NCBI GenBank assembly: GCA_963170055.1
Contig: CAUJGJ010000078.1
Location: 42,001-106,000, forward strand
Direction: 5' to 3'
Length of the DNA stretch: 64,000 nt
Source: Halisarca cf. caerulea
Lineage: Eukaryota > Porifera > Demospongiae > Chondrillida > Halisarcidae
Positions within the stretch are counted from its first letter, which is position 1; each line of letters starts with the position of its first letter. This document shows, in pieces, positions 37,739 through 52,974 of this stretch. A program made the translations under genes and the position numbers. The notes beneath the pieces were generated by a model that did not search any database, was not told the origin of the DNA, and saw only the letters and a list, made by a program, of their open reading frames with translations.

Positions 37739-38639
37739 TCTTAAGTGGGTATCCAACACTACACAAATACGCCCTAAGCACTTCAGAAACTTCATGTGTG
37801 TCCACTGGGAATGTGCGTGGTGATAGTGCCAAATATTGGTATTAGCACCAGCATATCCAACACTACACAAATACGCCCACAGCACTTCAGAAAGGTCATG
37901 TGTGTCCACTGGGAATGTGCGCGGGGCTAGTGCCAAATATTGTTATTAGCACCAGCATATCCAACACTACACAAATACGCCCACAGAAGTTAAGAAACTT
38001 CATGTGTGTCCACTGGGAATGTGCGTGGTGCTAGTGCCAAATATTGGTATTAGCACCAGCATATCCAACACTACACAAATACGCCCACAGCACTTCAGAA
38101 AGGTCATGTGTGTCCACTGGGAATGTGCGCGGGGCTAGTGCCAAATATTGTTCTTAGCACCAGCATATCCAACACTACACAAATACGCTAACAGCACTTC
38201 AGAAACTTCATGTGTGTCCACTGGGAATGTGCGCGGGGCTAGTGCCAAATATTGTTATTAGCACCAGCATATCCAACACTACACAAATACGCCCACAGAA
38301 GTTAAGAAACTTCATGTGTGTCCACTGGGAATGTGCGTGGTGCTAGTGCCAAATATTGGTATTAGCACCAGCATATCCAACACTACACAAATACGCCCAC
38401 AGAAGTTAAGAAACTTCATGTGTGTCCACTAGGAATGTGCGTGGTGCTAGTGCCAAATATTGGTATTAGCACCAACATATCCAACACTACACAAATACGC
38501 CCACAGTAGTTAAGAAACTTCATGTGTGTCAACTAGGAATGTGCGTGGTGCTAGTGCCAAATATTGGTATTAGCACCAACATATCCAACACTACACAAAT
38601 ACGCCCTAAGCACTTCAGAAACTTCATGTGTGTCCACTG

Positions 38640-39500
38640 GGAAAGTGCGTGGTGTTAGTGCTAAATATTAGTATTAGCACCAGCATATCAAACACTACAC
38701 AAATACGCCCACAGCACTTCAGAAAGGTCATGTTTTTCCACTGGGAATGTGCGCGGGGCTAGTGCCAAATATTGGTATTAGCACCAGCATATCCAACACT
38801 ACACAAATACGCCAACAGAAGTTAAGAAACTTCATGTGTGTCCACTGGGAATGTGCGTGGTGCTAGTGCCGAATATTGGTATTAGCACCAGCATATCCAA
38901 CACTACACAAATACGCCCACAGCACTTCAGAAACTTCATGTGTGTCCACTGGGAATGTGCGTGGTGCTATTGCCAAATATTGGTATTAGCACCAGCATAT
39001 CCAACACTACACAAATACGCCCACAGTAGTTAAGAAACTTCATGTGTGTCAACTAGGAATGTGCGTGGTGCTAGTGCAAAATATTGGTATTAGTACCAGC
39101 ATATCCAACACTACACAAATACGCCCTAAGCACTTCAGAAACTTCATGTGTGTCCACTGGGAAAGTGCGTGGTGTTAGTGCAAAATATAAGTATTAGCAC
39201 CACAATATCCAACCCTACACAAATACGCCCACAGCACTTCAGAAAGGTCATGTGTGTCCACTGGGAATGTGCGCGGGGCTAGTGCCAAATATTGTTATTA
39301 ACACCAGCATATCCAACACTACACAAATACGCCCACAGCACTTCAGAAACTTCATGTGTGTCCACTGGGAATGTGCGCCGTGCTAGTGCCAAATATTGTT
39401 ATTAGCACCAGCATATCCAACAGTACACATATACGCCCACAGTAATTCAGAAAGGTCATGTGTTTCCACTGGGAATGTGCGTGGTGCTAGTGCCAAACAT
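38640..39500 (-). repeat. Duplicate of the monomer group left of the Tigger element
   Basis: This run matches about 34800-35655 variant by variant: CATGTTTTTCCACTGGG, GCCGAATATTGG, GGGAAAGTGCG plus GTGTTAGTG, CACATATACGCCC and CAAACATTGG. Allowing for the Tigger insertion, the two copies are 18 monomers apart. They provide a reference for the pre-insertion satellite. Confidence 0.8.
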
Positions 39501-42199
39501 TGGTATTAGCACCAGCATATCCAACACTACACAAATACGCCCACAACACTTCAGAAAGGTCATGTGTGTCCACTGGGAATGTGCGTGGTGCTAGTGCCAA
39601 ATATTGGTATTAGCACCAGAATATCCAACACTACACAAATACGCCCACAGAAGTTAAGAAACTTCATGTGTGACCACTGGGAATGTGCGTGGTGCTAGTG
39701 CCAAATATTGGTATTAGCACCAGCATATCCAACACTACACAAATACGCCCACAGCACTTCAGAAAGGTCATGCGTGTCCACTGGGAATGTGCGTGGTGCT
39801 AGTGCCAAATATTGGTATTAGCACCAACATATCCAACACTACACAAATACGCCCTAAGCACTTCAGAAACTTCATGTGTGTTCACTGGGAAAGTGCGTGG
39901 TGTTAGTGCCAAATATTAGTATTAGCACCAGCATATCCAACCCTACACAAATACGCCCACAGCACTTCAGAAAGGTCATGTGTGTCCACTGGGAATGTGC
40001 GCGGGGCTAGTGCCAAATATTGTTATTAGCACCAGCATATCCAACACTACACAAATACGCCCACAGCACTTCAGAAACTTCATGTGTGTCCACTGGGAAT
40101 GTGCGCCGTGCTGGTGCCAAATATTGGTATTAGCACCAGCATATCCAACACTACACAAATACGCCCACAGCACTTCAGAAACTTCATGTGTGTCCACTGG
40201 GAATGTGCGTGGTGCTAGTGCCAAATATTGGTATTAGCACCAGCATATCCAACACCACACAAATACGCCCACAGCACTTCAGAAAGGTCATGTGTGTCCA
40301 CTGGGAATGTGCGTGGTGCTAGTGCCGAATATTGGTATTAGCACCAGCATATCCAACACTACACAAATACGCCCACAGTAGTTAAGAAACTTCATGTGTG
40401 TCCACTGGGAATGTGCGTGGTGCTAGTGCCAAATATTGGTATTAGCACCAGCATATCATACACTACACAAATACGCCCACAGCACTTCAGAAAGGTCATG
40501 TGTGTCCACTGGGAATGTGCGCGGGGCTAGTGCCAAATATTGGTATTAGCACCAGCATATCCAACACTACACAAATACGCCCACAGCACTTCAGAAAGGT
40601 CATGTGTGTCCACTGGGAATGTGCGCGGGGCTAGTGCCAAATATTGGTATTAGCACCAGCATATCCAACACTACACAAATACGCCCACAGAAGTTAAGAA
40701 ACTTCATGTGTGTCCACTGGGAATGTGCGTGGTGCTAGTGCCAAATGTTGGTATTAGCACCAGCATATCCAACACTACACAAATACGCCCACAGCACTTC
40801 AGAAACTTCATGTGTGTCCACTGGGAATGTGCGTGGTGCTAGTGCCAAATATTGGTATTAGCACCAGCATATCCAACACTACACAAATACGCCCACAGAA
40901 GTTAAGAAACTTCATGTGTGTCCACTGGAAATGTGCGTGGTGCTAGTGCCAAATATTGTTCTTAGCACCAGCATATCCAACACTACGCAAATACGCCCAC
41001 AGCACTTCAGAAACATTATGTGTGTCCCCTGGGAATGTGCGTGGTGCTAGTGCCAAATATTGGTCTTAGAACCAGCATATCCAACACTACACAAATACGC
41101 CCACAGCACTTCAGAAACTTCATGTGTGTCCACTGGGATTGTGCGCGGTGCTAGTGCCAAATATTAGTATTAGCACCAGCATATCCAACACTACACAAAT
41201 ACGCCCACAGAAGTTAAGAAACTTCATGTGTGTCCACTGGGAATGTGCGTGGTGCTAGTGCCAAATATTGGTATTAGCACCAGCATATCCAACACTACAC
41301 AAATACGCCCACAGCACTTCAGAAACTTCATGTGTGTCCCCTGGGAATGTGTGTGGTGCTAGTACCAAATTTTTGTATTAGCACCAGCATATCCAACACT
41401 ACACAAATACGCCCACAGCACTTCAGAAACTTCATGTGTGTCCACTGGGAATGTGCGTTGTGCTAGTGCCAAATATTGGTATTAGCACCAGCATATCCAA
41501 CACTACGCGAATACGCCCACAAAACTTCAGAAACTTCATGTGTGTCCACTGGGAATGTGCGTGGTGCTAGTGCCAAATATTGTTATTAGCACCAACATAT
41601 CCAACACTACGCAAATACGCCCACAGCACTTCAGAAACTTTATGTGTGTCCCCTGGGAATGTGCGTGGTGCTAGTGCCAAATATTGGTCTTAGAACCAGC
41701 ATATCCAACACTACACAAATACGCCCACAGCACTTCAGAAACTTCATGTGTGTCCACTGGGAATGTGCGTGGTGCTAGTGCCAAATATTATTCTTAGCAC
41801 CAGTATATCCAACACTACACAAATACGCCCACAGCACTTCAGAAACTTCATGTGTGTCCCCTGGGAATGTGTGTGGTGCTAGTGCCAAATATTGGTATTA
41901 GCACCAGCATATCCAACACTACACAAATACACTCACAGCACTTCAAAAAGGTCATGTGTGTCCACTGGGTTTGTGCGCGGTGCTATTACCAAATAATTGT
42001 ATTAGCACCAGCATATCCAACATTACACAAATACGCCCACAGTAGTTTAGAAACTTCATATTTGTCCACTGGGAAAGTGCGTGGTGCTAGTGCCTAATAT
42101 TGGTATTAGCACCAGCATATCCAACATTGCACAAATACGCCCACAGCACTTCAGAAACTTCATGTGTCTCCACTAGGAATGTGCGTGGTGTTAATGCCA

Positions 42200-44660
42200 A
42201 ATATTGGTATTAGCACCAGCATATCCAACACTACACAAATACGCCCACAGTAGTTAAGAAACTTCATGTGTGTCCACTGGGAATGTGCGTGGTGCTAGTG
42301 CCAAATATTGGTATTAGCACCAGCATATTCAACACTACACAAATACACTCACAGCACTTCAAAAAGGTCATGTGTGTCCACTGGGATTGTGCGCGGTGCT
42401 ATTACCAAATAATTGTATTAGCACCAGCATATCCAACATTACACAAATACGCCCACAGTAGTTAAGAAACTTCATCTTTGTCCACTGGGAAAATGCGTGG
42501 TGCTAGTGCCAAATATTGGTAGTAGCACCAACATATCCAACACTACACAAATGCGCCCACAGCACTTCAGAAACTTCATGTGTGTCCACTGGGAATGTGC
42601 GTGGTGCTAGTGCCAAATATTTGTATTAGCACCAGCATATCCAACACTACACAAATACGCCCACAGCACTTCAGAAACTTCATGTGTCTCCACTAGGAAT
42701 GTGCGTGGTGTTAATGCCAAATATTGGTATTAGCACCAGCATATCCAACACTACACAAATACGCCCACAGTAGTTAAGAAACTTCATGTGTGTCCACTGG
42801 GAATGTGCGTGGTGCTAGTGCCAAATATTGGTATTAGCACCAGCATATCCAACACTACACAAATGCGCTCACAGCACTTCAGAAACTTCATGTGTGTCCA
42901 CTGGGATTGTGCGCGGTGCTAGTGCCAAATATTGGTATTAGCACCAGCATATCCAACACTACACAAATACGCCCACAGTAGTTAAGAAACTTCATGTGTG
43001 TCCACTGGGAATGTGCGTGGTGCTAGTGCCAAATATTGGTATTAGCACCAGCATATCCAACACTACACAAATGCGCTCACAGCACTTCAGAAACTTCATG
43101 TGTGTCCACTGGGATTGTGCGCGGTGCTAGTGCCAAATATTTATATTAGCACCAGCATATCTAACATTACACAAATACGCCCACAGTAGTTAAGAAACTT
43201 CATGTGTGTCCACTGGGAATGTGCATGGTGCTAGTGCCAAATATTGGTATTAGCACCAGCATATCCAACACTAAAGAAATACGCCCACAGCACTTCAGAA
43301 ACTTCATGTGTGTCCACTGGGAATGTGCGTGGTGCTAGTGCCAAATATTGTTCTTAGCACCAGTATATCCAAAACTACACAAATACGCCCACAGCACTTC
43401 AGATACTTCATGTGTGTCCCCTGGGAATGTGTGTGGTGCTAGTGCCAAATATTGGTATTAGCACCAGCATATTCAACACTACACAAATACACTCACAGCA
43501 CTTCAAAAAGGTCATGTGTGTCCACTGGGATTGTGCGCGGTGCTATTACCAAATAATTGTATTAGCACCAGCATATCCAACATTACACAAATACGCCCAC
43601 AGTAGTTAAGAAACTTCATCTTTGTCCACTGGGAAAATGCGTGGTGCTAGTGCCAAATATTGGTAGTAGCACCAACATATCCAACACTACACAAATGCGC
43701 CCACAGCACTTCAGAAACTTCATGTGTGTCCACTGGGAATGTGCGTGGTGCTAGTGCCAAATATTTGTATTAGCACCAGCATATCCAACACTACACAAAT
43801 ACGCCCACAGCACTTCAGAAACTTCATGTGTCTCCACTAGGAATGTGCGTGGTGTTAATGCCAAATATTGGTATTAGTACCAGCATATCCAACACTACAC
43901 AAATACGCCCACAGTAGTTAAGAAACTTCATGTGTGTCCACTGGGAATGTGCGTGGTGCTAGTGCCAAATATTGGTATTAGCACCAGCATATCCAACACT
44001 ACACAAATGCGCTCACAGCACTTCAGAAACTTCATGTGTGTCCACTGGGATTGTGCGCGGTGCTAGTGCCAAATATTGGTATTAGCACCAGCATATCTAA
44101 CATTACACAAATACGCCCACAGTAGTTAAGAAACTTCATGTGTGTCCACTGGGAATGTGCATGGTGCTAGTGCCAAATATTGGTATTAGCACCAGCATAT
44201 CCAACACTAAAGAAATACGCCCACAGCACTTCAGAAACTTCATGTGTGTCCACTGGGAATGTGCGTGGTGCTAGTGCCAAATATTGTTCTTAGCACCAGT
44301 ATATCCAAAACTACACAAATACGCCCACAGCACTTCAGATACTTCATGTGTGTCCCCTGGGAATGTGTGTGGTGCTAGTGCCAAATATTGGTATTAGCAC
44401 CAGCATATTCAACACTACACAAATACACTCACAGCACTTCAAAAAGGTCATGTGTGTCCACTGGGATTGTGCGCGGTGCTATTACCAAATAATTGTATTA
44501 GCACCAGCATATCCAACATTACACAAATACGCCCACAGTAGTTAAGAAACTTCATCTTTGTCCACTGGGAAAATGCGTGGTGCTAGTGCCAAATATTGGT
44601 AGTAGCACCAACATATCCAACACTACACAAATGCGCCCACAGCACTTCAGAAACTTCATG
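42200..44660 (-). repeat. Higher-order repeats, 11-mer then 9-mer
   Basis: The marker monomer pair (CAGCATATTCAACAC, then AATACACTCACAGC with CTATTACCAAATAATTG) occurs at 42268, 43412 and 44348. Intervals are 1,144 bp (11 monomers) and 936 bp (9 monomers), and the intervening variants are shared. Confidence 0.75.
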
Positions 44661-47600
44661 TGTGTCCACTGGGAATGTGCGTGGTGCTAGTGCCAAATAT
44701 TTGTATTAGCACCATCATATCCAACACTACACAAATACGCCCACAGCACTTCAGAAACTTCATGTGTGTCCACTGGGAATGTGCGTGGTGCTTTTGCCAA
44801 ATATTGTTCTTAGCACCAGTTTATCCAACACTACACAAATACGCCCACAGCACTTCAGAAACTTCATGAGTGTCCCCTGGGAATGTGTGTGGTGCTAGTG
44901 CCAAATATTGGTATTAGCACCAGCATATCCAACACTACACAAATACACTCACAGCACTTCAAAAAGGTCATGTGTGTCCCCTGGGAATGTGCGTGGTGCT
45001 ATTGCCAAATATTGGTATTATCACCAGTATATCCAACACTACACAAATGCGCTCACAGCACTTCTGAAACTTCATGTGTGTCCACTGGGATTGTGCGCGG
45101 TGCTAGTGCCAAATATTGGTATTAGCACCAGCATATCCAACATTACACTAATACGCCCTACAGTAGTTAAGAAACTTCATGTAAGTCCACTGGGAATGTG
45201 CGTGGGCCTAGTGCCAAATATTGGTATTAGTTACAGGATATCCAACACTACACAAATACTCCCACAGCACTTCAGAAACTTCATGTGTGTCCACTGGGAA
45301 TGTGCGCGGGGCTAGTGCCAAATATTGGTATTAGTACCAGCATATCCAACACTACACAAATACGCCCACAGCACTTCAGAAAGGTCAGGTGTGTCCACTG
45401 GGAACGTGCGTGGTGCTAGTGCCAAATATTGGTATTAGCACCAGCATATCCAACACTACACAAATACGCCCACAGCACTTCAGAAACTTCATGTGTGTCC
45501 ACTGGGAATGTGCGTGGTACTAGTGCCAAATATTGGTATTAGCACCAGCATATCCAACACTACACAAATACGCCCACAGTAGTTAAGAAACTTCATGTGT
45601 GTCTACTGGGAATGTGCGTGGTGCTAGTGCCAAATATTGGTATTAGCACCAGCATATCCAACACTACACAAATACGCCCACAGTAGTTAAGAAACTTCAT
45701 GTGTGTCCACTGGGAATGTGCGTGGTGCTAGTGCCAAATATTGGTATTAGCACCAGCATATCCAGCGCTACACAAATACTCCCACAGCACTTCGGAAACT
45801 TCATGTGTGTCCACTGGGAATGTGCGCGGGGCTAGTGCCAAATATTGGTATTAGTACCAGCATATCCAACACTACACAAATACGCCCACAGCACTTCAGA
45901 AAGGTCAGGTGTGTCCACTGGGAACATGCGTGGTGCTAGTGCCAAATATTGGTATTAGCACCAGCATATCCAACACTACACAAATACGCCCACAGCACTT
46001 CAGAAACTTCATGTGTGTCCACTGGGAATGTGCATGGTGCTAGTTCCAAATATTGTTATTAGCACCAGCATATCCAACACTACACAAATACGCCCACAGC
46101 ACTTCAGAAAGGTCATGTGTGTCCACTGGGAATGTGCGTGGTGCTAGTGCCAAATATTGGTATTAGCACCAGCATATCCAACACTACACAAATACACCCA
46201 CAGTAGTTAAGAAACTTCATGTGTGTCCACTGGGAACGTGCGTGGTGCTAGTGCCAAATATTGGTATTAGCACCAGCATATCCATCACTACACAAAAACG
46301 CTCACAGAACTTCAGAAACTTCATGTGTGTCCACTGGAATGTGCATGGTGCTAGTGCCAAATATTGGTATTAGCACCAGCATATCCAACACTACACAGAT
46401 ACGCCCACAGCACTTCAGAAAGGTCATGTGTGTCCACTGGGAATGTGCGTGGTTCTAGTGCCAAATATTGGTATTAGCACCAGCATATCCAACACTACAC
46501 AAATACGCCCACAGTAGTTAAAAAACTTCATGTGTGCTTACTGGGAATGTGCGTGGTGCTAGTGCCAAATAATGGTATTAGCACCAGCATATCCAACACT
46601 ACACAAATACGCCCACAGTAGTTAAGAAACTTCATGTGTGTCCACTGGGAATGTGCGTGGTGCTAGTGCCAAATATTGGTATTAGCACCAGCTTATCCAA
46701 CACTACACAGATACTCCCACAGCACTTCAGAAAGGTCATGTGTGTCCACTGGGAATGTGCGTGGTGCTAGTGCCAAATATTGGTATTAACACCAGCATAT
46801 CCAGCACTACACAAATACTCCCACAGCACTTCAGAAACATCATGTGTGTCTACTGGGAATGTGCGCGGGGCTAGTGCCAAATATTGGTATTAGTACCAGC
46901 ATATCCAACACTACACAAATACGCCCACAGTTCTTCAGAAAGGTCAGGTGTGTCCACTGGGAACGTGCGTGGTGCTAGTGCCAAATATTGGTATTAGCAC
47001 CAGCATATCCAACACTACACAAATACGCCCACAGCACTTCAGAAACTTCATGTGTGTCCACTGGGAATGTGCATGGTGCTAGTTCCAAATATTGGTATTA
47101 GCACCAGCATATCCAACACTACACAAATACGCCCACAGCACTTCAGAAAGGTCATGTGTGTCCACTGGGAATGTGCGTGGTGCTAGTGCCTAATATTGGT
47201 ATTAGCACCAGCATATCCAACACTACACAAATGCACCCACAGTAGTTAAGAAACTTCATGTGTGTCCACTGGGAACGTGCGTGGTGCTAGTGCCAAATAT
47301 TGGTATTAGCACCAGCATATCCATCACTACACAAATACGCCCACAGAACTTCAGAAACTTCATGTGTGTCCACTGGAATGTGCATGGTGCTAGTGCCAAA
47401 TATTGGTATTAGCACCAGCATATCCAACACTACACAAATAAGCCCACAGCACTTCAGAAAGGTCATGTTTGTCCACTGGGAATGTGCGTGGTTCTAGTGC
47501 CAAATATTGGTATTAGCACCAGCATATCCAACACTACACAAATACGCCCACAGTAGTTAAGAAACTTCATGTGTGTCTACTGGGAATGTGCGTGGTGCTA

Positions 47601-50009
47601 GTGCCAAATAATGGTATTAGCACCAGAATATCCAACACTACACAAATACGCCCACAGTAGTTAAGAAACTTCATGTGTGTCCACTGGGAATGTGCGTGGT
47701 GCTAGTGCCAAATATTGGTATTAGCACCAGCATATCCAACACTACACAAATACGCCCACAGCACTTAAGAAACTTCATGTGTGTCCACTGGGAAGTTGCG
47801 CGGGGCTAGTGCCAAATATTGGTATTAGCACCAGCATAACCAACACTACACAAATACGCCCACAGTAGTTAAGAAACTTCATGTGTGTCCACTGGGAACG
47901 TGTGCGGTGCTAGTGCCAAATATTGGTATTAGCACCAGCATATCCATCACTACATAAATACGCCCACAGAACTTCAGAAACTTCATGTGTGTCCACTGGA
48001 ATGTGCATGGTGCTAGTGCCAAATATTGGTATTAGCACCAGCATATCCATCACTACACAAATACGCCCACAGAACTTCAGAAACTTCATGTGTGTCCACT
48101 GGAATGTGCATGGTGCTAGTGCCAAATATTGGTATTAGCACCAGCATATCCAACACTACACAAATAAGCCCACAGCACTTCAGAAAGGTCATGTTTGTCC
48201 ACTAGGAATGTGCGTGGTTCTAGTGCCAAATATTGGTATTAGCACCAGCATATCCAACACTACACAAATACGCCCACAGTAGTTAAGAAACTTCATGTGT
48301 GTCTACTGGGAATGTGCGTGGTGCTAGTGCCAAATAATGGTATTTGCACCAGAATATCCAACACTACACAAATACGCCCACAGTAGTTAAGAAACTTCAT
48401 GTGTGTCCACTGGGAATGTGCGTGGTGCTAGTGCCAAATATTGGTATTAGCACCAGCATATCCAACACTACACAAATACGCCCACAGCACTTCAGAAACT
48501 TCATGTGTGTCCACTGGGAAGGTGCGCGGGGCTAGTGCCAAATATTGGTATTAGCACCAGCATAACCAACACTACACAAATACGCCCACAGTAGTTAAGA
48601 AACTTCATGTGTGTCCACTGGGAACGTGTGTGGTGCTAGTGCCAAATATTGGTATTAGCACCAGCATATCCATCACTACACAAATACGCCCACAGAACTT
48701 CAGAAACTTCATGTGTGTCCACTGGAATGTGCATGGTGCTAGTGCCAAATATTGGTATTAGCACCAGCATATCCAACACTACACAGATACGCCCACCGCA
48801 CTTCAGAAAGGTCATGTGTGTCCACTGGGAATGTGCGTGGTTCTAGTGCCAAATATTGGTATTAGCACCAGCATATCCAACACTACACAAATACGCCCAC
48901 AGTAGTTAAGAAACTTCATGTGTGTCTACTGGGAATGTGCGTGGTGCTAGTGCCAAATAATGGTATTAGCACCAGCATATCCAACACTACACAAATACGC
49001 CCACAGTAGTTAAGAAACTTCATGTGTGTCCACTGGGAATGTGCGTGGTGCTAGTGCCAAATATTGGTATTAGCACCAGCTTATCCAACACTACACAGAT
49101 ACGCCCACAGCACTTCAGAAAGGTCATGTGTGTCCACTGGGAATGTGCGTGGTGCTAGTGCCAAATATTGGTATTAACACCAGCATATCCAGCACTACAC
49201 AAATACTCCCACAGCACTTCAGAAACTTCATGTGTGTCCACTGGGAATGTGCGCGGGGCTAGTGCCAAATATTGGTATTAGTACCAGCATATCCAACACT
49301 ACACAAATACGCCCACAGCACTTCAGAAAGGTCAGGTGTGTCCACTGGGAACGTGCGTGGTGCTAGTGCCAAATATTGGTATTAGCACCAGCATATCCAA
49401 CACTACACAAATACGCCCACAGCACTTCAAAAACTTCATGTGTGTCCACTGGGAATGTGCATGGTGCTAGTTCCAAATATTGGTATTTAGCACCAGCATA
49501 TCCAACACTACACAAATACGCCCACAGCACTTCAGAAACTTCATGTGTGTCCACTGGGAATGTGCGTGGTGCTAGTGCCAAATATTGGTATTAGCACCAG
49601 CATATCCAACATTACACAAATACGCCCACAGTAGTTAAGAAACTTCATGTATGTCCACTGGGAATGTGCGTGGTGCTAGTGCCAAATATTGGTATTAGCA
49701 CCAGTATATCCAACACTACACAAATACGCCCACAGGTCTTCAGAAACTTCATGTGTGTCCCCTGGGAATGTGCGTGGTACTAGTGCCAAATATTGGTATT
49801 AGCACCAGCATATCCAACATTACACAAATACGCCCACAGTAGTTAAGAAACTTCTTGTGTGTCCGTTGGGAATGTGCGTGATGCTAGTGCCAAATATTGG
49901 TAGTAGTCCAGCATATCATAAACTACACAAATGCGCCCACAGCACTTCAGAAACTTTATGTGTCCCTGGGAATGTGCGTGGTGCTAGTGCCAAATATTGG
50001 TATTAGCAC

Positions 50010-51467
50010 CAGCATATCCAACACTACACAAATACGCCCACAGCACTTCAGAAACTTCATGTGTGTCCACTGGGAATGTGCGTGGTGCTAGTGCCAAATA
50101 TTGGTATTAGCACCAGCATATCCAACACTACGCGAATACGCCCACAGAACTTCAGAAACTTCATGTGTGTCCACTGGGAATGTGCGTGGTGCTAGTGCCA
50201 AATATTGGTATTTGCACTAACATATCCAACACTACGCAAATACGCCCACAGCACTTCAGAAACTTTATGTGTGTCCCCTGGGAATGTGCGTGGTGCTAGT
50301 GCCAAATATTGGTCTTAGAACCAGCATATCTAACACTACACAAATACGCCCACAGCACTTCAGAAACTTCATGTGTGTCCCCTGGGAATGTGCGTGGTGC
50401 TAATTCCAAATATTGGTATTAGCACCAGCATATCCAACATTACACAAATACGCCCTACAGTAGTTAAGAAACTTCATGTGTGTCCACTGGGAATGTGCAT
50501 GGTGCTATTGCCAAATATTGGTATTAGCACCAGCATATCCAACACTACGCAAATACGCCCATAGCACTTCAGAAACTTCATGTGTGTCCCCTGGGAATGT
50601 GCGTGGTGCTAGTGCCAAATATTGGTATTAGCACCAGCATATCCAACACTACAGAAATGCGACCACAGCACTTCAGAAACTTCATGTGTGTCCACTGGGA
50701 ATGTGCGTGGTGCTAGTGCCAAACATTGGTATTAGCACCAACATATCCAACACTACACAAATACGCCCACAGCACTTCAGAAACTTCATGTGTGTCCACT
50801 GGGAATGTGCGTGGTGCTAGTGCCAAATATTGGTATTAGCACCAGCATATCCAACACTACGCGAATACGCCCACAGAACTTCAGAAACTTCATGTGTGTC
50901 CACTGGGAATGTGCGTGGTGCTAGTGCCAAATATTGGTATTTGCACTAACATATCCAACACTACGCAAATACGCCCACAGCACTTCAGAAACTTTATGTG
51001 TGTCCCCTGGGAATGTGCGTGGTGCTAGTGCCAAATATTGGTCTTAGAACCAGCATATCTAACACTACACAAATACGCCCACAGCACTTCAGAAACTTCA
51101 TGTGTGTCCCCTGGGAATGTGCGTGGTGCTAATTCCAAATATTGGTATTAGCACCAGCATATCCAACATTACACAAATACGCCCTACAGTAGTTAAGAAA
51201 CTTCATGTGTGTCCACTGGGAATGTGCATGGTGCTATTGCCAAATATTGGTATTAGCACCAGCATATCCAACACTACGCAAATACGCCCATAGCACTTCA
51301 GAAACTTCATGTGTGTCCCCTGGGAATGTGCGTGGTGCTAGTGCCAAATATTGGTATTAGCACCAGCATATCCAACACTACAGAAATGCGACCACAGCAC
51401 TTCAGAAACTTCATGTGTGTCCACTGGGAATGTGCGTGGTGCTAGTGCCAAACATTGGTATTAGCAC
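50010..51467 (-). repeat. Higher-order repeat, 7-mer x 2 (729 bp)
   Basis: Variant series recurs at +729 bp (7 x 104 + 1). The extra base is a T in CGCCCTACAGTAG, present in both copies (50455 and 51184). Shared markers include ATTTGCACTAACATATCC and GAAATGCGACCACAGC. Confidence 0.75.
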
Positions 51468-52974
51468 CAACATATCCAACACTACACAAATACGCCCACA
51501 GCACTTCAGAAACTTCATGTGTGTCCCCTGGGAATGTGCGTGGTGCTATTGCCAAATATTGGTATTATCACCAGTATATCCAACACTACACAAATGCGCT
51601 CACAGCACTTCAGAAACTTCATGTGTGTCCACTGGGATTGTGCGCGGTGCTAGTTCCAAATATTGGTATTAGCACCAGCATATCCAACATTACACAAATA
51701 CGCCCACAGTAGTTAAGAAACTTCATGTGTGTCCACTGGGAATGTGCGTGGTGCTAGTGCCAAATATTGGTATTAGCACCAGCATATCCAACACTACGCA
51801 AATACGCCCACAGCACTTCAGAAACTTCATGTGTGTCCCCTGGGAATGTGCGTGGTGCTAGTGCCAAATATTGGTCTAAGAACCAGCATATCCAACACTA
51901 CACAAATACGCCCACAGCACTTCAGAAACTTCATGTGTGTCCCCTGGGAATGTGCGTGGTACTATTTCCAAATATTGGTATTAGCACCAGCATATCCAAC
52001 ATTACACAAATACGCCCTACAGTAGTTAAGAAACTTCATGTGTGTCCACTGGGAATGTGCGTGGTGCTATTGTCCAAATATTGGTATTAGCACCAGCATA
52101 TCCAACACTACACAAATACGCCCACAGCACTTCAGAAACTTCATGTGTGTCCGCTGGGAATGTGCGTGGTGCTAGTGCCAAATATTGGTATTAGCACCAA
52201 CATATCCAACACTACGCAAATACGCCCACAGCACTTCAGAAACTTCATGTGTGTCCCCTGGGAATGTGCGTGGTGCTAGTGCCAAATATTGGTATTAGCA
52301 CCAGCATATCCAACACTACAGAAATGCGACCACAGCACTTCAGAAACTTCATGTGTGTCCACTGGGAATGTGCGTGGTGCTAGTGCCAAACATTGGTATT
52401 AGCACCAACATATCCAACACTACACAAATACGCCCACAGCACTTCAGAAACTTCATGTGTGTCCACTGGGAATGTGCGCGGTGCTGGTGCCAAATATTGG
52501 TATTAGCACCAGCATATCCAACACTACAAAAATGTCACCACAGCACTTCAGAAACTTCATGTGTGTCCACTGGGAATGTGCGTGGTGCTAGTGCCAAATA
52601 TTGGTATTAGCACCAACATATCCAACACTACGCAAATACGCCCACAGCACTTCAGAAACTTTATGTGTCCCCTGGGAATGTGCGTGGTGCTATTGCCAAA
52701 TATTGGTATTATCACCAGTATATCCAACACTACACAAATGCGCTCACAGCACTTCAGAAACTTCATGTGTGACCACTGGGATTGTGCGCGGTGCTAGTGC
52801 CAAATATTGGTATTAGCACCAGCATATCCAACATTACACAAATACGGCCACAGTAGTTAAGAAACTTCATGTGTGTCCACTGGGAATGTGCATGGTGCTA
52901 GTGCCAAATATTGGTATTAGCACCAGCATATCCAACACTACGTAAATACACACACAGCACTTCAGAAACTTCAT

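Larger units (their letters stand above)
35760..37750 (+). mobile_element. pogo/Tigger-type (Tc1/mariner superfamily) DNA transposon, right end truncated
   Basis: An about 1.99-kb insertion in the satellite. The left terminal repeat CAGTGGAACCCACTTAAGA is complete (35760-35778). The right end retains only the complement of its inner 12 bases (37739-37750), so the outer CAGTGGA is missing. The satellite resumes at ATCCAACAC, about 19 bp beyond the insertion point, so a small deletion removed the terminus and adjacent satellite. Spacing supports this: a duplicated monomer pair at 34993 and 38836 is 3843 bp apart, and 3843 minus 1991 is 1852, 20 bp short of 18 x 104. One base was lost at about 35747 and 19 at the junction. 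The transposase is intact, but this copy probably cannot excise itself. Confidence 0.93.
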
